A DNA stretch of 64,000 bases from Bradyrhizobium daqingense. GTDB lineage: Bacteria > Pseudomonadota > Alphaproteobacteria > Rhizobiales > Xanthobacteraceae. Location of the stretch: contig NZ_CP088014.1 of the NCBI RefSeq assembly GCF_021044685.1, positions 434,001 to 498,000 of the forward strand. The letters run 5' to 3'. Position numbers and translations under genes: made by a program. Below, piece by piece: positions 36,439 through 44,286 of this stretch (positions are counted from its first letter, which is position 1; each line of letters starts with the position of its first letter). Below the pieces are notes generated by a model. That model saw only the letters and a program-made list of their open reading frames with translations, had not been told where the DNA came from and did no database searches.

Positions 36439-37152
36439 TCAAATTCCCAAATATTTGTGCTGGAGATCCGGCTCGGCCATCAGTTCGTCGGAGGTGCCGC
36501 TCCACACCGTCTTGCCGCGCTCGATGATGTAATGGCGATCGCAGATGCGGGCGAGATGGTCGACGTTCTTGTCGACGACCAGGATCGACTGTCCCCGGCT
36601 CTTGAGCAGCGACAGGCAGTTCCATATCTCCTGGCGGATCAGCGGGGCGAGGCCCTCGGTCGCTTCGTCCAGGATCAGGAGCTTCGGGTTGGTCATCAGC
36701 GCGCGGCCGATGGCGAGCATTTGCTGCTCGCCGCCGGAGAGCTGGTTACCCATGTTGGCGGCGCGCTCGGCGAGACGCGGAAACAGCACATAGATCGCAG
36801 CAAGCGTCCAGGGATTGGGACTACCGAAACGATCGGCGGCGGCCGCGACCAGGTTTTCGCGCACGGTGAGGTTCGGGAAGATCTGGCGTCCCTCGGGAAC
36901 GAGACCGACACCGAGCTTTGCAATTCTGTAGGACGGAAGCTGCCGCACCTCGGCGCCCGCGAAGCGGATCGCGCCTGATCGCGCCGGCGTCAGACCCATG
37001 ATGGAGCGAATGGTGGTGGTCTTGCCCATGCCGTTGCGGCCCATCAGCGAGACCATCTCGCCCGGCCTGATCGCCAGCGACAGGCCGAACAGCACCTGGG
37101 ACAGACCGTAGCAGGTCTCGATGCCCTCGACCTCGAGCAGCGTGTCAGCCAT
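36439..37152 (-). CDS. livF: Branched-chain-type ABC transporter ATP-binding protein (LivF)
   Basis: 237-residue ATPase. Walker A GRNGMGKTT, signature LSGGEQQMLAIGR, Walker B LLILDEATEGLAP. Last gene of the LivHMGF set; its start overlaps the livG stop by 8 bp. The LivF class serves amino acids but also benzoate and other aromatic acids. The BoxR-type operator before this operon points to the latter. Confidence 0.93.
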   Translation of the reverse strand: MADTLLEVEGIETCYGLSQVLFGLSLAIRPGEMVSLMGRNGMGKTTTIRSIMGLTPARSGAIRFAGAEVRQLPSYRIAKLGVGLVPEGRQIFPNLTVRENLVAAAADRFGSPNPWTLAAIYVLFPRLAERAANMGNQLSGGEQQMLAIGRALMTNPKLLILDEATEGLAPLIRQEIWNCLSLLKSRGQSILVVDKNVDHLARICDRHYIIERGKTVWSGTSDELMAEPDLQHKYLGI

Positions 37153-37912
37153 GATGCGTCACCACATGCTGATCGCCGAGATAGGCGCGCTTGACGTCTT
37201 CGTTCGCCCGGATCGCAGCGGGATCGCCAGAGGCGATGACGCGGCCATAGACCAGCACCGTGATGCGGTCGGCGAGCGCGAACACCGCCGGCATGTCGTG
37301 CTCGACCAGCACGATCGAGACTTCCTTCCGCAACTCCTGCAGGAGCTGCACCATGCGCTGGGACTCCGTGACGCCGAGGCCCGCCATTGGCTCGTCGAGC
37401 AGCAGCAGCTTCGGCTTGCTCGCGAGCGCGACCGCGAGCTCGATCTGGCGACGCTCGCCATGGCTGAGCCTGCTCACCACGACGTCGGCGCGATTCAACA
37501 GGCCGACGCGGTCGAGCGCGGCGTGCGCGGCATCGCGCAGGCCCTGCTCCTTGCGGGCATTGGCGAAAAAGCGGAACGACGTGCCGGCATGCGCCTGCGC
37601 CGCCAGCGCGACATTGTCGGCGGCGGTGAAATCGAGCAGCAGCGAGGTGATCTGGAACGAACGTGCCAGGCCCAGCGCACAGCGACGATAGGCTGGCAGA
37701 TAGGTGATGTCGCGCCCGGCCAGCGAGACGCTGCCGGAATGAGGCTCGAGATGCCCGGTGAGCTGGCTGATCAACGTGGTCTTGCCGGCGCCGTTCGGGC
37801 CGATGATGGCATGCAGCTCGCCGCTGGCGACGTCGAGCGAGACGTTGTCGGTGGCGATGATGCCGCCGAAGCGGCGCACCAGCTTCTCGACGCGGAGCAA
37901 GGGTTCAGCCAC
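37145..37912 (-). CDS. livG: Branched-chain-type ABC transporter ATP-binding protein (LivG)
   Basis: 255-residue ATPase. Walker A GPNGAGKTT, signature RLSHGERRQIELAVAL (a variant LSHGE in place of LSGGE), Walker B LLLLDEPMAGLG, and the LivG C-terminal EHDMPAVF and YLGDQH. Overlaps both neighbours by 8 bp, showing tight coupling. Confidence 0.93.
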   Translation of the reverse strand: MAEPLLRVEKLVRRFGGIIATDNVSLDVASGELHAIIGPNGAGKTTLISQLTGHLEPHSGSVSLAGRDITYLPAYRRCALGLARSFQITSLLLDFTAADNVALAAQAHAGTSFRFFANARKEQGLRDAAHAALDRVGLLNRADVVVSRLSHGERRQIELAVALASKPKLLLLDEPMAGLGVTESQRMVQLLQELRKEVSIVLVEHDMPAVFALADRITVLVYGRVIASGDPAAIRANEDVKRAYLGDQHVVTHHG

Positions 37913-38849
37913 GGCCAGCCCTCCCGAGCGCGCCCATGATGCCGCCGCGGCCGAACAGGACGATGAGCAGCAGCAGCGGGCCCATGATCAGCGCCCAATA
38001 TTCGGTGATCTGCGACAACAGCTCTTCCAGCAGCAGGAAAAACACCGCACCCATGATCGGACCGAACAGCGTGCCCATGCCGCCCAGGATCACCATCACC
38101 ATGAGATCGCCGGAGCGGGTCCAGTACATCACGGCCGGGCTGACGAAATCGGTATTGTTGGCGAGCAGCGCGCCGGCCAAGCCACACATGGTACCCGATA
38201 TGACGAAGCAGACCAGCTGGTAACGCTTGGCCGGGAAGCCGATCGCCTGCATGCGCTGCTCGTTGGAGCGCAGCCCCTGCACGACGAGGCCGAAGCGCGA
38301 ATTGACGATGCGCCAGATCAGGAAGATGACGCCGAACAGGCAGGCGAGGCAGAGATAATAGAACTGCGTGCGGTTGCCCAGGTTGATCAGCCCGGAGAAG
38401 TCGCTGCGGTTGTAGACGGTGAGACCGTCATCGCCGCCGTAGCGCGCCAGGCCCGATGCGACGTAATAGGCCATTTGGGCAAAGGCCAGCGTGATCATGA
38501 TGAAATAGACGCCGCGGGTGCGCAGAGAGAGTGCGCCGATCACCAGCGCGTAAATGGCAGAAGCGGCAAGCGCGACCGGAAACTGGATGAAGCCGGACCC
38601 GACGCCTTCCTGCGCCAGCATGCCGACGGCATAGCCGCCGATGCCGAGATAGGCGGCATGGCCGAAACTCATCATGCCGCCAAAACCCATGATGAGGTTG
38701 AGGCTCGCGGCCGCGAGCGCCAGGATGATGATGCGCGTGAACAGCGTCAGGATGAAGATGTTGCCGGTGAGGTGCGAATAGAGCGGCAGCAGCGCGAGGC
38801 CCGCCAGCATCAGGACCGTGACGGCCTTGCTCACAGTGAAAGCCTTCAT
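37905..38849 (-). CDS. livM: Branched-chain-type ABC permease (LivM)
   Basis: 314-residue inner-membrane permease with about eight to ten helices. Permease blocks: GFGGMMSFGHAAYLGIGGYA, LRTRGVYFIMITLAFAQM and the coupling loop SNEQRMQAIGFPAKRYQL. Four-base overlap with livH. Confidence 0.93.
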   Translation of the reverse strand: MKAFTVSKAVTVLMLAGLALLPLYSHLTGNIFILTLFTRIIILALAAASLNLIMGFGGMMSFGHAAYLGIGGYAVGMLAQEGVGSGFIQFPVALAASAIYALVIGALSLRTRGVYFIMITLAFAQMAYYVASGLARYGGDDGLTVYNRSDFSGLINLGNRTQFYYLCLACLFGVIFLIWRIVNSRFGLVVQGLRSNEQRMQAIGFPAKRYQLVCFVISGTMCGLAGALLANNTDFVSPAVMYWTRSGDLMVMVILGGMGTLFGPIMGAVFFLLLEELLSQITEYWALIMGPLLLLIVLFGRGGIMGALGRAGRG

Positions 38850-39766
38850 CGACGATTGGCCGGAAACAGCCCCTCCGGCCGCACCACCAGCACGATCGCC
38901 ATCAGGAGATAGATCAGCATGGACGACAGCGCGGGCGCGGCGGTGGAGGCGGCGGCGCCGCTCAGCACCTGCCGGAGCAGGTTCGGCAGGAAGGCGCGGC
39001 CGAGCGTATCGATCATGCCGACGAAGATCGCGGCGAGGAACGCACCACGGATCGAGCCGATGCCACCGATCACGATGATGACGAAGGCGAGGATCAGGAT
39101 GTTTTCGCCCATGCCGATCTGCACGGTGAGGATCGGCGCCTGCATCAGGCCGGCGAGGCCCGCGAGCGCGGCGCCCAAGCCGAACACCAGCGTGTAGAGC
39201 AGCTTGATGTTGATGCCGAGCGCGCCGATCATCTCACGGTTGGACGCGCCGGCCCGGATCAGCATGCCGATGCGGGTGCGCATCACGCCGAGATAAAGCA
39301 GCAGCGCGACCAGCAGCGCCACCGCAATGATGGCGAGGCGATAGGCGGGATAGTGGATGCCGGGCAGGATCGGCACCGGCACGGTGAGCCAGGCCGGCAG
39401 CGGCAGCGCAAGGCCGGCCGGACCCCAGATCAGCCGCACCGCTTCGTTGAAGAACAGGATCAGGCCGAAGGTCGCGAGCACGTGGTCGAGATGGTCACGG
39501 CCGTAGAGATGCCGCAGCGCCGACACCTCGAGCACGATGCCGAGCACGAGCGTGGCCCCTAACGCCATCAGCGCACCGAGCAGGAAGCTGCCCGTCCACG
39601 CCGCGAAAGTCGCGGCAAAATAGGCGCCCATCATGTAGAGGGAGCCGTGCGCGAGGTTGACGAGATCCATGATCCCGAACACCAGCGTCAGGCCGGCGGC
39701 AAGCAGGAACAGCAGCAGGCCGAACTGCAATCCGTTCAAGAACTGTTCGACGACGAGCAGCATCAA
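38846..39766 (-). CDS. livH: Branched-chain-type ABC permease (LivH)
   Basis: 306-residue permease, first gene of the livHMGF operon. Marks are FGIMDLVNLAHGSLYMMGAY, GASNREMIGALGINIKLLY (coupling loop) and GAFLAAIFVGMIDTLGRAFLP. No solute-binding protein gene is in this operon. A perfect ATGCA-CTTTGT-TGCAT operator lies 140 bp upstream of its ATG. Confidence 0.93.
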   Translation of the reverse strand: MMLLVVEQFLNGLQFGLLLFLLAAGLTLVFGIMDLVNLAHGSLYMMGAYFAATFAAWTGSFLLGALMALGATLVLGIVLEVSALRHLYGRDHLDHVLATFGLILFFNEAVRLIWGPAGLALPLPAWLTVPVPILPGIHYPAYRLAIIAVALLVALLLYLGVMRTRIGMLIRAGASNREMIGALGINIKLLYTLVFGLGAALAGLAGLMQAPILTVQIGMGENILILAFVIIVIGGIGSIRGAFLAAIFVGMIDTLGRAFLPNLLRQVLSGAAASTAAPALSSMLIYLLMAIVLVVRPEGLFPANRR

Positions 39767-39905
39767 GACTCTTTCAGGCGCACGCAGCGTCGCGCCGATG
39801 TTCGAACACAGTCGCCATCAGTGAAAGAGCTCCCCCTGCCTGTTCAAGGCGGAAAAATGGGTAATGGCAGTATCGTTCCGAGGCAAGAGCGATTCTGCGC
39901 CAAAC

Positions 39906-39921
39906 ATGCACTTTGTTGCAT
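39906..39921. promoter_or_regulatory. BoxR-type operator 4 before livHMGF
   Basis: ATGCA-CTTTGT-TGCAT, perfect 5-bp arms; its ATGCACTTTGT is identical to the site at 21940 before boxC. It is 140-155 bp upstream of livH and 73 bp before the terminator of the AHL operon. Confidence 0.65.
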
Positions 39922-39993
39922 CTCGGCGCATGCGCCCAGCCCGCGGAGCAAGAGCCGCGGAGCATGGGGCGTCCTGTCGCACCCAAAAGAATA

Positions 39994-40017
39994 CCTCCCC
40001 CGGATGACCGAGGGAGG
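39994..40017 (-). terminator. Intrinsic terminator of the AHL-synthase operon
   Basis: CCTCCCcCGG (39994-40003) pairs with CCGaGGGAGG (40008-40017), one mismatch, tetraloop. On the minus strand the stem is followed by TATTCTTTTGGG, a short U-rich tail. It is 28 bp past the stop of the 72-residue gene. Confidence 0.7.
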
Positions 40018-40044
40018 ATGCGACATTCGTGAGCGTGTGAGCGT

Positions 40045-40263
40045 CTAGTGCGACGTCATCTGCTGAGGGAGGTCATCCGGTTCGGCGAGCATGCTGTTGG
40101 CCGTCGAGGCCTCCAGCGCCGCCATCCGGAACAGATAGGCCAGCGTCGCCAATCCGGAATCGTCCGCCATCTGCGCCAGTTCCAGCGCCATGTCGGACAT
40201 GTAGCCGAGATTTTCGTCCTTGGTCTGCGCCATGATCTGGCTGTCCCGCATCATGTTCGACAT
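40045..40263 (-). CDS. 72-residue protein coupled to the AHL synthase
   Basis: A small, acidic, mostly helical protein (MSNMMRDSQIMAQTKDENLG start; ELAQMADDSGLATLAYLFRM middle). No family recognised. One base separates the synthase TGA from its ATG, so it is translated with the AHL synthase, and an intrinsic terminator closes the pair. A regulatory or accessory role in quorum sensing is possible but not shown. Longer in-frame starts would lie inside the synthase gene. Confidence 0.72.
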   Translation of the reverse strand: MSNMMRDSQIMAQTKDENLGYMSDMALELAQMADDSGLATLAYLFRMAALEASTANSMLAEPDDLPQQMTSH

Positions 40264-40264
40264 T

Positions 40265-40924
40265 TCAGGCACTCTTTCGTTGCGTGGCGGCGAAGCCGCT
40301 GAGGTTGGCACGGGCAATGCAATCGATCCGCGGACCGTCCTGCTGGACGACGTGCGTCGTCCCGATACGGTCGCGCACCACATCGAGCGACTCCTGACGG
40401 ATCTCGATCGTTGCCGCCATGGTCCAGGAACTTTCCACCAACGCCGGCACTCCCAGCGGCGTCACAACGAATCCGATGTCGTGGAAGCGCGGTAACCACC
40501 AAGTCTCCATGACGAGACAGAGCCGCTCGATGCCCTGATCGAGGCAGAACTCCTGCGCGGCCGCCATCAATTGCAGATTGAATGCGCCATCGCGACGCTC
40601 GCGTGAGACGAAGAAGCGCGACCACTCCCATACCAGCGGATCCGAGGGGCAACCGCGCACCGCGGCCAGATGCGGGAAGACCTCGCGCATCATCGTCGGC
40701 CTGGTGGTCGGATACAGGCGGGAGCCGCCGAGCACCCGGCGATCCTCGAGAGCCAGCAGGTACACCGCGTCCTCATTGTCGTAGCTATCGATCTCGCGGC
40801 CATCGGGCTTGCGCAGCGCCTCCCATTTCCGCTCCTCGACGAAAATTTGGTGACGAATCCGAAAATGCTGTTCGAGGACGTCCTCATACAGGTGCCGATT
40901 GGCGGCAGAAATCACATGAATCAT
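40265..40924 (-). CDS. bjaI: Acyl-homoserine-lactone synthase (BjaI/BraI/RpaI type)
   Basis: 219 residues from MIHVISAANRHLYEDV; a start nine bases further upstream (MGEL) is possible. LuxI-family residues: FRIRHQIFVEERKW (Arg, Phe, Trp), IDSYDNEDAVYLL (Asp), LGGSRLYPTTRP (Arg), VWEWSRFFVS (Glu-x-Ser-Arg). It resembles the Bradyrhizobium/Rhodopseudomonas branch that uses acyl- or aryl-CoA (isovaleryl-, cinnamoyl- or p-coumaroyl-CoA) rather than acyl-ACP. A lux-box-like dyad is 54-75 bp upstream. The symbol is by resemblance; braI is an alternative. Confidence 0.9.
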   Translation of the reverse strand: MIHVISAANRHLYEDVLEQHFRIRHQIFVEERKWEALRKPDGREIDSYDNEDAVYLLALEDRRVLGGSRLYPTTRPTMMREVFPHLAAVRGCPSDPLVWEWSRFFVSRERRDGAFNLQLMAAAQEFCLDQGIERLCLVMETWWLPRFHDIGFVVTPLGVPALVESSWTMAATIEIRQESLDVVRDRIGTTHVVQQDGPRIDCIARANLSGFAATQRKSA

Positions 40925-40977
40925 GAGCTCCCCCATGCTTGAAATGGGGTGAGCCTCAGCCAAAAAGGCAAAATCGA

Positions 40978-40999
40978 CTATTGGGAAATTTCCCAGTAG
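40978..40999 (-). promoter_or_regulatory. Lux-box-like dyad before the AHL synthase
   Basis: CTATTGGGAAA-TTTCCCAGTAG: 22-bp dyad whose 11-bp arms match at ten positions. It lies between the luxR-type stop (41009) and the synthase start (40924), the standard place for autoinduction. Confidence 0.75.
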
Positions 41000-41008
41000 G
41001 CGAAGATT

Positions 41009-41746
41009 TTAGGGATTGATGATTCTGTGGCGGATTGCGATCGCGACCGCATGCGTCCGGTTGACCGCACCGAGCTTGCGCGCGGCAGTTGCAAGATGCT
41101 CTTCCGCGGTGCGTTGCGTGATGTGCAGGATTTCGCCGATCTCCCACGCGGACTTGCCCTGCGAAGCCCAGGAGATCACCTCGCGCTCGCGGGGGGTCAG
41201 GCGCGTCGACGGATGCGGCGCGGGGTCGAGGAGACGGCGAATGTGATCGAACCCGTACATCCCGATGAGGTGCAGTGCGGGCTTGCTGCGCGCATTGAGA
41301 TCGAGGTGGACGCCGCCGAGCGAGACGCCGGCCTCGTAGCCGGTCAAGCCGTGGATCGGCACGACGAAGCCGCGCGACATGCGGAAATCGGCGGCGCGCC
41401 GCATCACCTCCACCGCGCCCGGCTCCAGCTCCGGATCGTACGGCGCTTCAGACCATTCGAAAGGGTTCACCGTCTGCCGGCATTTGCGGATCACGGGATC
41501 GACGCGGTCGTAGCTCTTTTCGGTGTAGAGGCTGAACCACTCCGCCGGCCACTTCTTGGCGAGCACCATCTGGGAAAAGCGCTGCTCCGGATTCGGCAAA
41601 CCCGTCACGATGATATGTTCGAAGCCGTACCGACCGAACGCGGCTGCAAGCGCATTCATCGCGTCCGGCACCTTGGTGTAGGCGCCAAGGCCTTCGATGA
41701 AGTCGAGCGCCTCTCGGCCATAATCAACTGCATCTGCGGCAGACAT
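41009..41746 (-). CDS. bjaR: LuxR-family quorum-sensing regulator (BjaR type)
   Basis: 245 residues from MSAADAVDYGREALD. The autoinducer-binding domain keeps the usual W, Y, D, P and W residues (WPAEWFSLYTEKSYDRVDPV and NPFEWSE). The C-terminal HTH is RLTPREREVISWASQGKS ... WEIGEILHITQRTAEEHL. It is directly upstream of the synthase in the same direction and is predicted to bind the dyad between them. Confidence 0.93.
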   Translation of the reverse strand: MSAADAVDYGREALDFIEGLGAYTKVPDAMNALAAAFGRYGFEHIIVTGLPNPEQRFSQMVLAKKWPAEWFSLYTEKSYDRVDPVIRKCRQTVNPFEWSEAPYDPELEPGAVEVMRRAADFRMSRGFVVPIHGLTGYEAGVSLGGVHLDLNARSKPALHLIGMYGFDHIRRLLDPAPHPSTRLTPREREVISWASQGKSAWEIGEILHITQRTAEEHLATAARKLGAVNRTHAVAIAIRHRIINP

Positions 41747-41912
41747 CGGTGCGTTTCCTGAACCCTCGTCCTCCGTATAGCACGTATCTGGGGGCTGCCT
41801 CAATTCGCTGCTCCCGTAGTTTGCCGGTGTTCCGCCGACCCGGAAGATTTAATCTACTTGTGGCAGAAGCGGCGCCCAGATACACCTGAACGCGTCCGTA
41901 GGGAAAACCACG

Positions 41913-42089
41913 ATGCAAGACGAGGACATTGCCCTCAACAGCGTGCTCGGCCTGGAATTGAACCGTGTGTTTTTCGCCGTCCACCAAACGGCGAACAAAC
42001 AGAAGATCATCGAGTTCGCGCGCGAGGTGCTCAAAAGCGAGCGCGCGGAGCTGACGGAAAGTCTCTTGCCCGAGGGCCCTGCAAGCTAG
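41913..42089 (+). CDS. 58-residue protein divergent from the LuxR gene
   Basis: MQDEDIALNSVLGLELNRVF and then a charged helical stretch (QTANKQKIIEFAREVLKSER), ending at TAG 42087. GGG-AAAA precedes the ATG; ribosome site weak. Helical, mixed charge, no membrane segment. Composition and codon use look like a real gene. Function unknown. Confidence 0.55.
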   Translation: MQDEDIALNSVLGLELNRVFFAVHQTANKQKIIEFAREVLKSERAELTESLLPEGPAS

Positions 42090-42120
42090 AGCGCAGCCGC
42101 AGCTATCGAGCGCTGCAACA

Positions 42121-42177
42121 TAGATCCCGGTTCTGCACCGGCAACGCTGGACGCGTTGCAGCGAGTCCGGGACATCA
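42121..42177. repeat. Dispersed palindromic element, partial copy
   Basis: Starts TAGATCCCGGTTCTGCACCGG and ends GTCCGGGACAT, the half-length form of the elements at 20034, 57671 and 62306. It lies between the 58-residue gene and the LysR gene. Confidence 0.5.
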
Positions 42178-42280
42178 GAACGGTTCGCCGCATCGCCCCG
42201 TCAACACACACTTGCTGCTGGATGACGGCGCCGCTCTCGTGAGATGATCCCTGCCAGATCGTCTCTCGGATGCCCACGAC

Positions 42281-43219
42281 ATGATGACGCTGCGCCAGGT
42301 CGAAGTGATCCGCGCCGTGATGGTGACAGGCACCATCGGCGGTGCGGCGAAGCTGCTCAACGTCTCGGCGCCGGGCATCAGCCGCCTCGTCAAATACACC
42401 GAGCGCTCGCTCGGCATCCGCTTCTTCCAGCGCCAGAACGGGCGCTACTTCCCGACGCCGGAAGCCGAGAGCATCTTCGAGCAGATCAACGGCGTCTACA
42501 AGAAGGTCGACGACCTCTCCGAGATCATCTCCAAGATCGGCCGCGGCGGCCTGTCGGAGCTGCGCATCGGCTCGGTGCCGAGCATCTCGCAGGTGATGGT
42601 CCCGCGCGCGATCGAGCGCGTCCGCCGCCGCTATCCGGATCTCGGCATCGACATCAACATCCTCAAGCTCGAGGAAGCCATCGACTATCTGATGCTCGGT
42701 CGCGGCGAGTGCGTCGCGATGAGCTACCGCCTGGAGCATTCCGGGCTCGACTTCATGCCGCTCGCCTCGGGCGAGCTCTATTGCATCGTGCCTGCGGGCC
42801 ATGAACTCGCCGGCCGCAAGCAGGTCTCTGCCGCCGAGATCACCCGCTATCCGCTGATCGGCATCGACCCGAACGATCCTTACGGCCGGATCATGGCCGA
42901 GATCTTCGCGCGCAACCGGCTCGACTACAACATCACCATCCGCGCGCGCTTCGGCACCACGGTCTGCGCGCTGGTGAAGGCGGGGCTCGGCATCGCCATC
43001 ATCGACCAGTTCACGGTCGCTCATGGCGGCTATCCCGGGATCGAGCTGTTGAAGGTCACTGAGCCGACGCGGTTCGACACCTATATTGCCGTCAAGCGCG
43101 GCGCGCCGCTGTCGCTCCATGCCGAGTATTTCATCGACGCTCTGCGCACCGAGATGCGCGCAGTCGAGCCCGCCCGCGGCAACGGCAGGGCCACCCCGGC
43201 ACGCGTCCGGAAGAAATAA
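42281..43219 (+). CDS. LysR family regulator of the shikimate/quinate cluster
   Basis: 312 residues. N-terminal winged helix TLRQVEVIRAVMVTGTIGGAAKLL ending RFFQRQNGRYFPTPEAE (a variant of the usual LFxRxGRxxxLT); C-terminal effector domain with LRIGSVPSIS and GLGIAIIDQFTV. It precedes aroE and the LivKHMGF genes in the same direction; regulation of that cluster is inferred from position. Two adjacent ATGs (42281, 42284) could start it. Confidence 0.9.
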   Translation: MMTLRQVEVIRAVMVTGTIGGAAKLLNVSAPGISRLVKYTERSLGIRFFQRQNGRYFPTPEAESIFEQINGVYKKVDDLSEIISKIGRGGLSELRIGSVPSISQVMVPRAIERVRRRYPDLGIDINILKLEEAIDYLMLGRGECVAMSYRLEHSGLDFMPLASGELYCIVPAGHELAGRKQVSAAEITRYPLIGIDPNDPYGRIMAEIFARNRLDYNITIRARFGTTVCALVKAGLGIAIIDQFTVAHGGYPGIELLKVTEPTRFDTYIAVKRGAPLSLHAEYFIDALRTEMRAVEPARGNGRATPARVRKK

Positions 43220-43352
43220 CATGATGTTAGGTTTGCCCGATAAAAGGGTAATTGTGTTAGGCGGGGGAAAGGCTATCGTCACGGCTGGAATGACGCGGAT
43301 TTCCCCGCTAAGGGGCCGGGACCGGACGCTCCCAACGAGACGATAGCGAACC

Positions 43353-44231
43353 ATGTCGAAGCGCGGATACGCCGCCAGCCAAAAGCTTCTCACCGGCCTG
43401 ATCGGCGCGCCGATCGCGCATTCTGCGTCCCCTGCCATGCATGAGCGCGCCGCCGAGGCGCTCGGCCTGCGCGGCCATTACCAGCTCATCGAGGTCGCCG
43501 GCGCCGATGCGGCCGCCCTTGCCATGATGCTCGAAGGCGTGCGGCGACTTGGTTTCGCCGGCGTCAACGTCACTTTCCCCTATAAGGAGGCCGTGGTCCC
43601 GCTGCTCGACGCGCTGGCACCGGGGGCAGCCAGCATGGGCGCGGTCAACACCGTCGTCGTCAGGGATGGCCGGCTGACCGGCCACAACACCGACACGACC
43701 GGCTTTGCGCGCGCGGTGGCGCCGCTGCTTGCAACCTCCGCCAACGCCGTGGCTCTGATCGGGGCCGGCGGCGTCGGCAAGGCAATCGCGTTTGCGCTGG
43801 CGAGCCTGGATGTGACCGACATCCGGATCTTCGACAGCGAGCCGGCGCGCGCCGAAAAGCTGGCGGCCCTGCTCGCCCCGCGCGGCGGTGCCCGCGTTGC
43901 CGGCAGCGTCGAGGAGGCGCTCGAAGGTGCGACCGGCCTCGTCAACGGCACGCCGGTCGGCATGCTGCCGAACCGGGACACGCCGGTGCCGGCGGGACTG
44001 CTCAGGGCGAAGCTGTGGGTCGCCGACGCCGTCTATTCGCCGCTGATCACGCCGCTGCTTGCCGCGGCGCGAGAGAAAGGCGCCCGGATCATGACGGGCC
44101 GCGAGCTCGCGATCTACCAGGCCGCCGACGCCTTCGAACTGTTCACAGGCCTTGCCCCATCCACCGAGATCATGGGAGAGGCTTTCGACGCCGTGATGGC
44201 TGCGCGCAGCGCAGCCTATCAGGCAGCTTGA
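43353..44231 (+). CDS. aroE: Shikimate dehydrogenase (probably catabolic)
   Basis: 292 residues. Substrate domain LIGAPIAHSASPAMHE, catalytic Lys in GVNVTFPYKEAV and Asp in GHNTDTTGF; NADP site LIGAGGVGKAIAFAL. It interconverts shikimate and 3-dehydroshikimate. Its place in an import and dehydroshikimate-dehydratase cluster suggests use in the oxidative, catabolic direction rather than for aromatic synthesis; a separate biosynthetic copy would be expected elsewhere in the genome. Confidence 0.93.
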   Translation: MSKRGYAASQKLLTGLIGAPIAHSASPAMHERAAEALGLRGHYQLIEVAGADAAALAMMLEGVRRLGFAGVNVTFPYKEAVVPLLDALAPGAASMGAVNTVVVRDGRLTGHNTDTTGFARAVAPLLATSANAVALIGAGGVGKAIAFALASLDVTDIRIFDSEPARAEKLAALLAPRGGARVAGSVEEALEGATGLVNGTPVGMLPNRDTPVPAGLLRAKLWVADAVYSPLITPLLAAAREKGARIMTGRELAIYQAADAFELFTGLAPSTEIMGEAFDAVMAARSAAYQAA

Positions 44232-44286
44232 GGCGAAGCGGCCGGCACAAGGCCGCTTGCAAGATTTGAAACGGGAGGAGAGGACG

